DNA of 64,000 bases from Halpernia frigidisoli (lineage in GTDB: Bacteria; Bacteroidota; Bacteroidia; Flavobacteriales; Weeksellaceae). The stretch is from positions 496,001 to 560,000 of the forward strand of contig NZ_FOQT01000001.1 of assembly GCF_900113805.1 (NCBI RefSeq), read 5' to 3'. This document shows positions 11,618 through 18,592 of this stretch, one piece after another. Both the position numbers and the translations under genes were made by a program. Below the pieces are notes generated by a model. It had not been told where the DNA came from. It did not search any database and saw only the letters and a program-made list of their open reading frames with translations. Each line of letters opens with the position of its first letter. Position 1 is the stretch's first letter.

Positions 11618-12259
11618 ATGAAAATCTTTATCGTTAACAACCATCAAATTCTTATTGATGGGCTTCTTTCTCTTTTCTTTAGGATGAAAAATTTCAAAGT
11701 TATCGGTTCTACAACGACACTTAATAAGGCTTTGGAACAGGAGAATTTTTTTAGTACCGATATCTTGCTCGTCGACGAGTATGAAAATGTAGAAAATATA
11801 AAGCAAATTAAAAAAAGAAAAAAAAGTCTGAAAATAATAAGTCTGTCAATTTGCAATGATCTTAAAAAAGTAAAAACTCTTTTTCAGGTGGGTATCGATG
11901 GTTTTATGGAGGTGAAAGGTGGTTTCCCGCAACTTTTAGAAGCAATGAAAAAAGTGGAGTTGGGTGAATTTTACATGTGTGAATGTTTAAAAAATAAGCT
12001 CGTTGATTCTTTTACACATCCAAACCAACCAGTAGAAAATTTGAAAATCTACGAGAAAATTGAGACGTTGACAAAACGCGAATTCGAAGTGATGGAAAGT
12101 ATCTGTAAAGGTCTTAAAAGTAAGGAAATTTCAGATCTGCTTTTTATCAGTACTAACACTGTAGAAACACACCGTAGAAATATTTTTCATAAACTGGATG
12201 TCAATAATTCTATAAGTCTTGTAAAATTGGCTTTAGAAAATAAACTTGTGGAATACTGA
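11618..12259 (+). CDS. LuxR-type regulator with atypical receiver domain (CsgD-like position)
   Basis: A 213-aa response-regulator-like protein. The receiver domain (1-120) keeps the phospho-acceptor position D53 (ILLVDEY) and K100, but the acidic Mg-binding pair normally found in IVDDH is Asn-Asn (N7, N8). Ordinary phosphorylation is therefore unlikely. The C-terminal LuxR/FixJ helix-turn-helix starts at LTKREFEVMESICKG and has VETHRRNIFHKL as its recognition helix. It lies next to, and converges on, the curli genes, so a CsgD-like control role is a reasonable inference; E. coli CsgD also has a non-canonical receiver. No cognate kinase gene is nearby. Confidence 0.85.
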   Translation: MKIFIVNNHQILIDGLLSLFFRMKNFKVIGSTTTLNKALEQENFFSTDILLVDEYENVENIKQIKKRKKSLKIISLSICNDLKKVKTLFQVGIDGFMEVKGGFPQLLEAMKKVELGEFYMCECLKNKLVDSFTHPNQPVENLKIYEKIETLTKREFEVMESICKGLKSKEISDLLFISTNTVETHRRNIFHKLDVNNSISLVKLALENKLVEY

Positions 12260-12289
12260 TTTAGAATTTAGACCAGATCAATAAAAACG

Positions 12290-12317
12290 AAATCCCCTGA
12301 AAATTCAGGGGATTTCT
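12290..12317. terminator. Bidirectional terminator between csg regulator and curli operon
   Basis: A near-perfect hairpin with arms AAATCCCCTGAA and TTCAGGGGATTT around a tiny loop, located between convergent genes. Confidence 0.85.
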
Positions 12318-12336
12318 TACTGAGAAAAAATGTAAC

Positions 12337-13836
12337 CTATTCCCAATCCGGCATTTCACCAGTGCTGAATAATAACGTTCTGGAATTATCATCATCAATC
12401 TGAATGGTATAAACACTTTTCTGCGAAATTCCATCATTAGAAGTATTGGTAAAAATTACCTGTGCTTCATTTGGAGAAAATCGAGGATCAATATCAATAC
12501 TTCCGGCGGGAATGCTTGTGAATTCAGACAAATCTGTTGTCGTAGAGGTGCTGAAATTATATAAAAATATGTGGGTATTTAATTGTCGGTAATCTGCATT
12601 TTGAAAACCTGAAATATCATGCGTGTAAAGGAGTTTTGTTCCATCAACTGAGAAATTTAAACCGCCGGAAGCACCATTTACTCCTGATAAAATGGTGGTT
12701 TGTATATTACCAAGAAGATTTATCACGAAAATTTTGGTATTGTAGCCATCATAATCATTGGTTTTCACAGCAATTCTGCTTCCATCTGAACTCCAGTCGC
12801 ACTCGGAAATCAGACTGCCATCAGTTGTTTTATAGACCAATTGCAGTCCGCTTCCATCTTTATTTATCCGGTACAGTTTGTCGAAATTAGCATACAGAAG
12901 CTCTTTGCCGTTTTGACTCCATGCGAAATCCAAATCTGTCAGATTGAAACCTGTAACCGCAATTGAAGTTACCTGAAAAACGTCTGATCCGTCAGGTTTT
13001 ACTGTAAAGATCTGGGTATTTCCACCCACTGTTCTTAAAAAAGCGATCAATCCTGAAAAATTATTTTTTCTAGGTCGCCAGGAATTGTAATTAGGACTTG
13101 TCAATTGAAAGTTAACGTCAGTTTCATTTGCAGATAAAATCACGTTGTTTCCAGAAATTTTCTGTACATAATGAAATCTGTTTGCCGGAATTTTGTTGGT
13201 TGTAAATTGACTTACAGCACTATAAACATCAGGATTAATGCCATCAGAAACAACGATCTGCCAGAAATAATTGACACCGTAATTTAGACTTGCCAAAGTG
13301 TAGGTTTTCTCTGCAATATTTTCTACCGTCTTTACCGTCGCATTTAAACTATTTTTTACAATTAATTTAAATGTTAAAATATCCTTTGCATCCGGATCCG
13401 TACACGTCCAGGAAAGCTGAACCGATAATGGCTGATCTACCGCATTGTCTGCAGGTGTTACCAGAATGGGAATGGAAGGCGGTGAATTTTGAGAATTATC
13501 ATCCTTCATTTCAAAAACTACACTTACTGTCTGTCCGTCATTTTTTAGACTTACAGCTTGAATTCCTAATAAATAACCCTGAAGTTCTGCTTTTAAAGAA
13601 TAATCCCCCACGGGTGTATTTGGTAATGTGAAACTGCCATCAGCCGCAGTAAAGACTGTTTCGGAACTTGGCGAGGTGGTAATTTTAACATTTGCTAAAG
13701 GTAAATTGGTCTTGGATTGCACAACGGTTCCTTTGATGAGTCCTGTTTTCACTTTATCCACTAAATCTTCGCTACAACTTAGATGCAAAAACAAAAGTCC
13801 GAAAATAAGTATTAGTTTTAAATAAATATTTTTCAT
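12337..13836 (-). CDS. Lipoprotein with carboxypeptidase-like, FnIII-like and TolB-type propeller parts
   Basis: A 499-aa surface or periplasmic lipoprotein: signal peptide with lipobox LHLSC (Cys21). Next comes an Ig-like carboxypeptidase-regulatory domain (about 35-110: GLIKGTVVQSKTNLPLANV). A fibronectin-III-like domain follows near 115-215 (PPSIPILVTPADNA...LSWTCTDPDA). The last part is a beta-propeller (about 255-499) with TolB/PD40 repeats such as QIFTVKPDGSDVFQVT and RINKDGSGLQLV. It is the last gene of the leftward curli block, 5 bp after csgG, so it is co-transcribed. No curli role is established for it; a fibre-associated or cell-wall-binding protein is my inference. Confidence 0.8.
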   Translation of the reverse strand: MKNIYLKLILIFGLLFLHLSCSEDLVDKVKTGLIKGTVVQSKTNLPLANVKITTSPSSETVFTAADGSFTLPNTPVGDYSLKAELQGYLLGIQAVSLKNDGQTVSVVFEMKDDNSQNSPPSIPILVTPADNAVDQPLSVQLSWTCTDPDAKDILTFKLIVKNSLNATVKTVENIAEKTYTLASLNYGVNYFWQIVVSDGINPDVYSAVSQFTTNKIPANRFHYVQKISGNNVILSANETDVNFQLTSPNYNSWRPRKNNFSGLIAFLRTVGGNTQIFTVKPDGSDVFQVTSIAVTGFNLTDLDFAWSQNGKELLYANFDKLYRINKDGSGLQLVYKTTDGSLISECDWSSDGSRIAVKTNDYDGYNTKIFVINLLGNIQTTILSGVNGASGGLNFSVDGTKLLYTHDISGFQNADYRQLNTHIFLYNFSTSTTTDLSEFTSIPAGSIDIDPRFSPNEAQVIFTNTSNDGISQKSVYTIQIDDDNSRTLLFSTGEMPDWE

Positions 13837-13841
13837 GATGT

Positions 13842-15299
13842 TTAGTTTTTTTTGATTTTAGAAAACTTACTATTGTTATTTTTTCCAAAATAGAAATTGA
13901 GACCGAGTCCGAATTTTAGGATATTATCATCTCTTTTACCGGCAACAAGTCCATCCCAGTCATCATTAAATCCGAAATCATATTCTCCGTAGGCCTGCAA
14001 GCCTAAATAATTAGTGATTAAATATTCCAAACCTGCACCTGCCTGGGCTTTTGGTTTTAAGTGGTTAAAATAAGAATAACTGTAACCAACATAACCCAAA
14101 CCTCCAAATAAATACGGCGTAAATTTATCATTTGGCATTAATAAAAATTCTAAATTAAGATCCGTAGAACTAAATTTTCTTTTAAAAATATCTGTATTTT
14201 CCAATTCGAATTTGGCAAAATTCAATTCAATATTGAAATGGTCATTGATGAAATATTTTGCATTTATTTTATAACCCGGTTTCATTACAGCATTATTGTA
14301 ATCACCTTTGATAGTATTTGATTCTGCATTAACTCCAATGCCGAATTTCCCTCTTCTGGAATCCAGAATCCTATTGTCAATACGGAAATTGTCATTTATA
14401 ATTTCTTCTTTATTGTATTCTGCTATTATGGAATCGATCTTAGATTTTTTAGATGGTTCGACATCCCAAATTTTATCTTTTACGCCCTCTATTATTAATG
14501 AATAAACAGATTTTTCGATCGCTTCTTTCACGGCTAATTGCACAGGTTCGTTTTTAGTAATGCCAATATCTGCTTCCAATAATCTTTCAGTATCCACGTA
14601 GCGAAATAAGTTTCCAGTAACAGATTGAAAAAGAAGTGTCTTTGATGTGTAAACTGTTTTTAAAATTTTTCCAGTCGAAGTTGAAACTGCGCGTAGATAA
14701 ACGGTGACATTATCCTGACGGTATTGCGAAGAGCCACCAATACCGAAATATCTTGCGCCCAATCCTCCAGTCATAATATTGGTATCGTAAGAAACAATAC
14801 CACCCTCCAGAATTATACCTGCATAAAGCAAGGGAGGAAGTGATTGAATAGTATTATTCTGTGAAGTATTTGAAGCTGAACTATTTGCTGGATTTAAAAC
14901 AGGATTTGAAGCAGAATATTCCTGACGCGTCGTCCGGATGATTTGTCTCTCGTTCAATAAATCACTGATATTTTCCCTTTCGATTGGCATAAACCATTTT
15001 GAATCTTCCAGAGCTTTTATCAAAATAGAGGTTGTTCCTTGCGGTATCGCGGTACTCCAGTTGGTACCATTTTCAGAAGGTTTGTACTGCCCGGTCTGGT
15101 CTTTAAATTTATAAACAGCAACCACGACTTTTTCTTTTGGATCGGGTAAACTTTTTATAATTTTGGTGTAAGGCGTTATTTCGCCCATTGTAGAATTTTG
15201 TTTCTCAGTCGGAGGTCGGAAGAGTGCGCTGCAACTTTGCAACATCGCAAACGACAAAACCGTCATAAGTTTTTGGTTTGATTTTTTTTTGGTTAACAT
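13842..15299 (-). CDS. csgG: CsgG curli secretion channel with extra C-terminal outer-membrane barrel
   Basis: CsgG forms the outer-membrane pore through which curlin subunits leave. The 485-aa lipoprotein has a lipobox MLQSC (Cys23) and a CsgG domain over about 40-290, including VVVAVYKFKDQTGQYKP, WFMPIERENISDLLNERQII and LEGGIVSYDTNI. E. coli CsgG is about 277 aa. The extra 190 residues here (about 300-475) are alternating beta-strands (YKINAKYFINDHFNIELNF, YLFGGLGYVGYSY, YLGLQAYGEYDFGF) typical of an OmpA-like eight-stranded barrel, fused in frame. It is in the csg operon between csgF and the propeller lipoprotein. What the added barrel does is unknown. Confidence 0.93.
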   Translation of the reverse strand: MLTKKKSNQKLMTVLSFAMLQSCSALFRPPTEKQNSTMGEITPYTKIIKSLPDPKEKVVVAVYKFKDQTGQYKPSENGTNWSTAIPQGTTSILIKALEDSKWFMPIERENISDLLNERQIIRTTRQEYSASNPVLNPANSSASNTSQNNTIQSLPPLLYAGIILEGGIVSYDTNIMTGGLGARYFGIGGSSQYRQDNVTVYLRAVSTSTGKILKTVYTSKTLLFQSVTGNLFRYVDTERLLEADIGITKNEPVQLAVKEAIEKSVYSLIIEGVKDKIWDVEPSKKSKIDSIIAEYNKEEIINDNFRIDNRILDSRRGKFGIGVNAESNTIKGDYNNAVMKPGYKINAKYFINDHFNIELNFAKFELENTDIFKRKFSSTDLNLEFLLMPNDKFTPYLFGGLGYVGYSYSYFNHLKPKAQAGAGLEYLITNYLGLQAYGEYDFGFNDDWDGLVAGKRDDNILKFGLGLNFYFGKNNNSKFSKIKKN

Positions 15300-15333
15300 A
15301 ATTTCTCATTTTTTTTTCAGTTATAAGTCGTAA

Positions 15334-15738
15334 TTAGGGTATAATGATTTCCGTTTGCTCGCCTGTCTGAGTGTCCAGAATACTCACATACAAGCCGGAA
15401 GTTGATCTCAAGATGTTGATATATAGATTGCCTAAAGTGTAACTTCCCGGTTGTAAATTTGAAGAAGATCCGAAATCTGTCCCAAAAAGATTTCTGGAAA
15501 GTTGATTGAGGATCTGCCGGTTTACATCTTCATTAAAACTTGAAATCGCACTTTTCTCATTAAATCCCTTGTCTTTATCATTGTCAAATTGATTTTGGGC
15601 ATTTGCAGAACTCAAAAGCCACTGGTAATTAAAAGTGTCGCCACCGAAAGCAGGATTTACAGGTTTGTACACGAATTGTTGCGCGTTGTAATAATTTCCT
15701 ATGAAGAGCAACAAAAGCGACAGATAAAAAGTTTTCAT
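15334..15738 (-). CDS. csgF: CsgF curli assembly factor
   Basis: CsgF sits at the CsgG exit and helps anchor and nucleate curlin fibres. The 134-aa precursor has a signal peptide ending near YNAQQ. It is followed by the CsgF signature FVYKPVNPAFGGDTFNYQWL and the SSANAQNQF stretch, which in E. coli inserts into the CsgG channel. The C-terminal half is beta-rich (GSYTLGNLYINILRS...LYVSILDTQTGEQTEIIIP). It is 34 bp upstream of csgG on the same strand. The length and motif agree with the family. Confidence 0.92.
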   Translation of the reverse strand: MKTFYLSLLLLFIGNYYNAQQFVYKPVNPAFGGDTFNYQWLLSSANAQNQFDNDKDKGFNEKSAISSFNEDVNRQILNQLSRNLFGTDFGSSSNLQPGSYTLGNLYINILRSTSGLYVSILDTQTGEQTEIIIP

Positions 15739-15763
15739 GGTTTTGTTTTTATTCTTAGTTAAT

Positions 15764-16099
15764 TTAAGGAGCAGATTCCCTGTCGATCAGATCTTTTCTA
15801 TTATTATATTCATTGAGGATTTTTAAAAGATTGTAAACCTGTGATGAAAGAAATTCTTCATTAGGATTCATTATGAAACCGTAAACATTTTTATCTTCAG
15901 CATCTATTAAAATTTGTCCTTTTTGATTTAGAGACGGTTTTTCTGTAATGGTGATAATAAAATCGTATTTCTTTAGAAGCTGAGAATATTGTGTGTAAAA
16001 AAGATCGAAAAAATCTTTGCCAAATTTCGTCTTAGTATTATCGATCACTATTCCCGAAATTTTGGAAATATCATCAGCTATGATTTTTGGCAGATTTAC
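15764..16099 (-). CDS. csgE: CsgE domain, out of frame with its N-terminal half
   Basis: CsgE caps CsgG and specifies curlin substrates. This reading frame contains the CsgE core TKFGKDFFDLFYTQYSQL, ITEKPSLNQKGQILIDAEDKNVYGF and SSQVYNLLKILNEYNNR. It has no signal peptide and no good start: the first NTG is a GTG at 16048, inside the domain, while CsgE-like sequence reaches upstream to GTA at 16099 (VNLPKIIADDISKISGIVIDNT). There it joins the ORF above by a -1 shift at an A10 tract. Joined, the product would be about 245 aa, the size I recall for flavobacterial CsgE. It could be expressed by frameshifting or slippage, or be an off-phase allele. Confidence 0.85.
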   Translation of the reverse strand, partial: VNLPKIIADDISKISGIVIDNTKTKFGKDFFDLFYTQYSQLLKKYDFIITITEKPSLNQKGQILIDAEDKNVYGFIMNPNEEFLSSQVYNLLKILNEYNNRKDLIDRESAP

Positions 16100-16110
16100 T
16101 TTTTTTTTTC
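16096..16110 (-). promoter_or_regulatory. A10 slippery tract with in-frame A AAA AAG then UAA
   Basis: Read on the minus strand the junction is GAA AAA AAA AAG TAA. The heptamer A AAA AAG is in the zero frame and is the same heptamer used for frameshifting in E. coli dnaX. A stop codon follows at once. A -1 shift gives AAA AAA GTA AAT CTG, which is exactly the CsgE frame. The ten A residues could also slip during transcription or replication. Confidence 0.7.
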
Positions 16111-16500
16111 AACGTTTATTTCTAAACTGTCCTTGGATATCAATAAATTTTTATTTTCATCTCTTACAAAAAGATAGGCTTTAAGCTGGTCGCTTGATTT
16201 CATATTAATGGAAATTTCCGACAAAGTTTTAGTTTCATCCGGATTAATGACAAATTTACCCTGCTGTTTGTTATTATTCGCGTTTCCTTCAGAACCTTGT
16301 TTAATAACCATTAGTAAATAATTCAATTCATAGAATACTTTGCTCTTATTTGTCGCCGTACCTTTTAAAGTCATTATATCACCTTCCCGCGTCATTATGA
16401 TCTTTGCTGAAATCTCTACAGTATCATGAGTTTTTTGGGCTTTAGATAAAATCATATTAAAAGCTGATAGAAATGTTAAAACAAATAAAAATTTTATCAT
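16096..16500 (-). CDS. CsgH-like N-terminal half of the split CsgE protein
   Basis: A 134-aa secreted ORF with a signal peptide (MIKFLFVLTFLSAFNMILSKA) and an Ig-like beta domain. The layout ISAKIIMTREGDIMTLKGTA, YELNYLLMVIKQGSEGNANNN, GKFVINPDETKTLSEISINM resembles CsgH, the small periplasmic curlin-aggregation inhibitor. It ends in VEKKK at a TAA that directly follows the A10 tract; a -1 shift at A AAA AAG continues straight into the CsgE domain. The normal product is probably a CsgH-CsgE fusion of about 245 aa. Alone, this half could act as a free CsgH-like chaperone. Confidence in the fold is moderate. Confidence 0.75.
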   Translation of the reverse strand: MIKFLFVLTFLSAFNMILSKAQKTHDTVEISAKIIMTREGDIMTLKGTATNKSKVFYELNYLLMVIKQGSEGNANNNKQQGKFVINPDETKTLSEISINMKSSDQLKAYLFVRDENKNLLISKDSLEINVEKKK

Positions 16501-16510
16501 TGCAATGTTT

Positions 16511-16900
16511 TTAATAATTTCTTACAATTACGGTTCTATTATCTCCAGTAATTTTTATCGTCATACCGTCAGAAATGCTATTGCTTCCATTAACGTCTAT
16601 ATAATTATTTATACCATTTTCGATAATATTTATACTCGAAGATTGAAGTCCGTTGTTATCCCTGTAATAAAGTTCATTTCTATTTCCATTTTGTTGAAGA
16701 TTAACTTTATCATCAATGAGATTTATTTTTGCAATATTGTAATTACCGATCTGCGAGAGAACATTTTCTGAAACTATTATTGAGTTTTCCCCAGAAATAC
16801 TCATCAAAGCACCAATATTTGACGAATTGATCTGTTGAAACTGATTACTCTGCGATTTAGCCAGAACGCTAAAAAAAATTAAAGAAATAAAAATTTTCAT
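16511..16900 (-). CDS. CsgB-like minor curlin / nucleator
   Basis: A 129-aa secreted protein with signal peptide (ends near LAKSQS) and short curlin-like repeats: SQIGNYNIAKINL, QQNGNRNELYYRD, IENGINNYIDVNGSN, ITGDNRTVIVRNY. The repeats are fewer and looser than in the neighbouring major subunit, as expected for a CsgB-type nucleator. It lies between the curlin gene and csgE in one leftward unit, 66 bp after csgA. The role is inferred from family and position. It ends in NY rather than in a further repeat. Confidence 0.78.
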   Translation of the reverse strand: MKIFISLIFFSVLAKSQSNQFQQINSSNIGALMSISGENSIIVSENVLSQIGNYNIAKINLIDDKVNLQQNGNRNELYYRDNNGLQSSSINIIENGINNYIDVNGSNSISDGMTIKITGDNRTVIVRNY

Positions 16901-16966
16901 AACAGTTGATTTTTATTAAAATAGGGAGAAAGTTGATCTTTCTCCCTAATTTATAAGTCCAGGTAA

Positions 16967-17722
16967 TTAGTTGCTTTGGAAAATAGTTTGAGAGTTTCCG
17001 TTTCCAAGTTGAACACCATAATGAACGTGATCAGTTCCCATTTGAGTTACATCAATAGAGTTGTTATTCCCTTGTTGATAGTCCCAGGCGAAATTTCTGT
17101 TCCCATCTTGGTATTGAGAAACTACGTTAGAATCGCCAATTTGGTAAGCGACAGCTGAATTTCTGTTTCCAAGTTGAAATTGATCCGCAGTGTTAAAATC
17201 ACCAAGCTGCAAAGCTCCAGCGTAATTTCTATTTCCCACCTGTGTTTGGAAAGTTGTGTTTACATCACCATATTGGTAAGATTCTGCAGTATTTCTGTTC
17301 CCAGTTTGGTTTTGAAAACTCCAGTTAAAAAAGCCATCCTGCACATTAGTAGCAGAGTTTCTGTTTCCAGTTTGGTTTTGTACACTCAAGTTGATTACAC
17401 CGTTTTGATCTACTACAGCATCATTTCTGTTACCAACTTGTGTCGTGTAATTTTCATTAGCTAAACCTACTTGTGTCACATCAATTGAATTACGATTTCC
17501 AGTACTTACAGATTCATTGTAGTTAAACGATCCCAGCTGATCAGTTGATGCATCATTTCTATTACCTGTTTGGGTAATATAGTTCTCATTAGAATTTCCG
17601 ACCTGGCTTATATTGGCATTATTTAGATTGCCAATTTGTTGAGTAATGTCAACGTTCGCTTGTGCAAAAGATAATGTTCCTAAAAATAGGGTTGCTGCAC
17701 TTAATAATAAATTTTTCATCAT
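16967..17722 (-). CDS. CsgA-like major curlin subunit
   Basis: The main fibre protein of curli-type amyloid. The 251-aa precursor has a signal peptide (LGTLSFAQA) followed by about 20 half-repeats of 11 residues, each with a G-x-x-N turn. Strong QTGNRN-type turns alternate with weaker ones (GSFN, GLAN, GVIN, GFFN, GDVN, GDFN, GDSN), so the full repeat is 22 residues, stacking as a beta-solenoid. E. coli CsgA has five such repeats; this one has about ten. It is the first gene of the leftward curli operon. Start: two adjacent ATG codons; MKNLL is the usual one in the family. It is longer and more repetitive than E. coli CsgA. Confidence 0.9.
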   Translation of the reverse strand: MMKNLLLSAATLFLGTLSFAQANVDITQQIGNLNNANISQVGNSNENYITQTGNRNDASTDQLGSFNYNESVSTGNRNSIDVTQVGLANENYTTQVGNRNDAVVDQNGVINLSVQNQTGNRNSATNVQDGFFNWSFQNQTGNRNTAESYQYGDVNTTFQTQVGNRNYAGALQLGDFNTADQFQLGNRNSAVAYQIGDSNVVSQYQDGNRNFAWDYQQGNNNSIDVTQMGTDHVHYGVQLGNGNSQTIFQSN

Positions 17723-17746
17723 AAAAATTTTAAGGGGTTAGTGGTA

Positions 17747-17774
17747 CAAATGTATATCTCTTATCAGATTCAAA
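17747..17774 (-). promoter_or_regulatory. Promoter of the curli operon
   Basis: On the minus strand TTTG (17771-17774) and TACATTTG (17747-17754) match the Bacteroidota consensus with a spacer of about 16 nt, slightly short. The leader before the first ATG is about 20 nt. Confidence 0.5.
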
Positions 17775-17784
17775 ACCTCATTTT

Positions 17785-17879
17785 TAATGATGATATTTTT
17801 AAATCATTAATAATAATGAGAACACTAATTAAAAATATGCCTCAGACTAATGATTAAAAATTAATGAAATAAATCATTA
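17785..17879. promoter_or_regulatory. Two TAATGAT / ATCATTA dyads upstream of curlin promoter
   Basis: TAATGAT at 17785 faces AATCATTA at 17802-17809. TAATGATT at 17848-17855 faces AATCATTA at 17872-17879. Both dyads lie between the curlin promoter and the divergent tetR promoter, so they are candidate operators for either the TetR or the LuxR-type regulator. Confidence 0.4.
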
Positions 17880-17898
17880 AATAAACTTAAAAACTATT

Positions 17899-17929
17899 TT
17901 TGTTTTTAAGTTTTTTTAAAATATCTTTG
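17899..17929 (+). promoter_or_regulatory. tetR promoter, apparently giving a leaderless message
   Basis: TTTG (17899-17902), a 19-nt spacer and TATCTTTG (17922-17929) form a perfect consensus promoter. The start codon at 17939 is only 9 nt past the box, near the expected transcription start. Confidence 0.65.
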
Positions 17930-17938
17930 CAGATGATT

Positions 17939-18544
17939 ATGAGTGAAAAAACAATTTTTTTAGAAAAAGTATCAGCGTTATTTTTAGAAAATGGCGCAAA
18001 AGCCGTTACAATGGATGATGTATCAAAGCATCTTTCAATTTCAAAAAGAACATTGTATGAAGAGTATAAAAATAAAGAAGAGCTTTTAGCAGCGGTTCTG
18101 GATTTCAAACTTCAGAATATAATTGATGCTATACAAAATATTGAGGCGGAAAAAACCAACTCAATTGAAAAAATTCTTATTCAGGATAAGGATTTTGAGA
18201 AATTTTCAAGTACAAATCACAGTGTTTTTATACGTCAGCTTATAAAATATTATCCCGCCATTTTTGATCAGCATATTCTGAATATGAATGAAAAAATTTC
18301 TGAGGTTTTATTAAAAAATATTGAAAAGGGTCGGGAAGAAGGACTTTACAGAGATAATTTTAATGAGAGCCTGAACATCAGATTTTTTCTACAGATCATG
18401 TTGTCATTCGAAAATTCTGTTTTGTTTGAAAATGAGCAATTTGACAGAAGTTCATTTTGTGCGGAAGGTGTGACATTTTATCTGTACTCTATCACGACGG
18501 AAAAAGGGCGTAAAATTTTAGATAAAATAAAGTCTGAATTATAG
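17939..18544 (+). CDS. TetR-family repressor of the efflux operon
   Basis: A 201-aa TetR-type regulator. The N-terminal HTH reads AKAVTMDDVSKHLSISKRTLYEEYKNKEELL. The C-terminal half is all-helical, as expected for a ligand pocket. The frame is open back to a TTG at 17900, but that overlaps the promoter. ATG codons at 17933 and 17939 are available, and 17939 fits the predicted transcription start. It lies directly upstream of the tolC/MFP/RND genes on the same strand, the standard arrangement for local repression relieved by a pump substrate. The inducer is unknown. Confidence 0.9.
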   Translation: MSEKTIFLEKVSALFLENGAKAVTMDDVSKHLSISKRTLYEEYKNKEELLAAVLDFKLQNIIDAIQNIEAEKTNSIEKILIQDKDFEKFSSTNHSVFIRQLIKYYPAIFDQHILNMNEKISEVLLKNIEKGREEGLYRDNFNESLNIRFFLQIMLSFENSVLFENEQFDRSSFCAEGVTFYLYSITTEKGRKILDKIKSEL

Positions 18545-18592
18545 GTAGAACCATCATTTAAATATTTAAAAAAAATTAAAAAACTATAGAAA

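Noticed and set aside
16505-17464. Plus-strand ORFs over the curlin genes
   Set aside because: They mirror the repeats of the real minus-strand genes.
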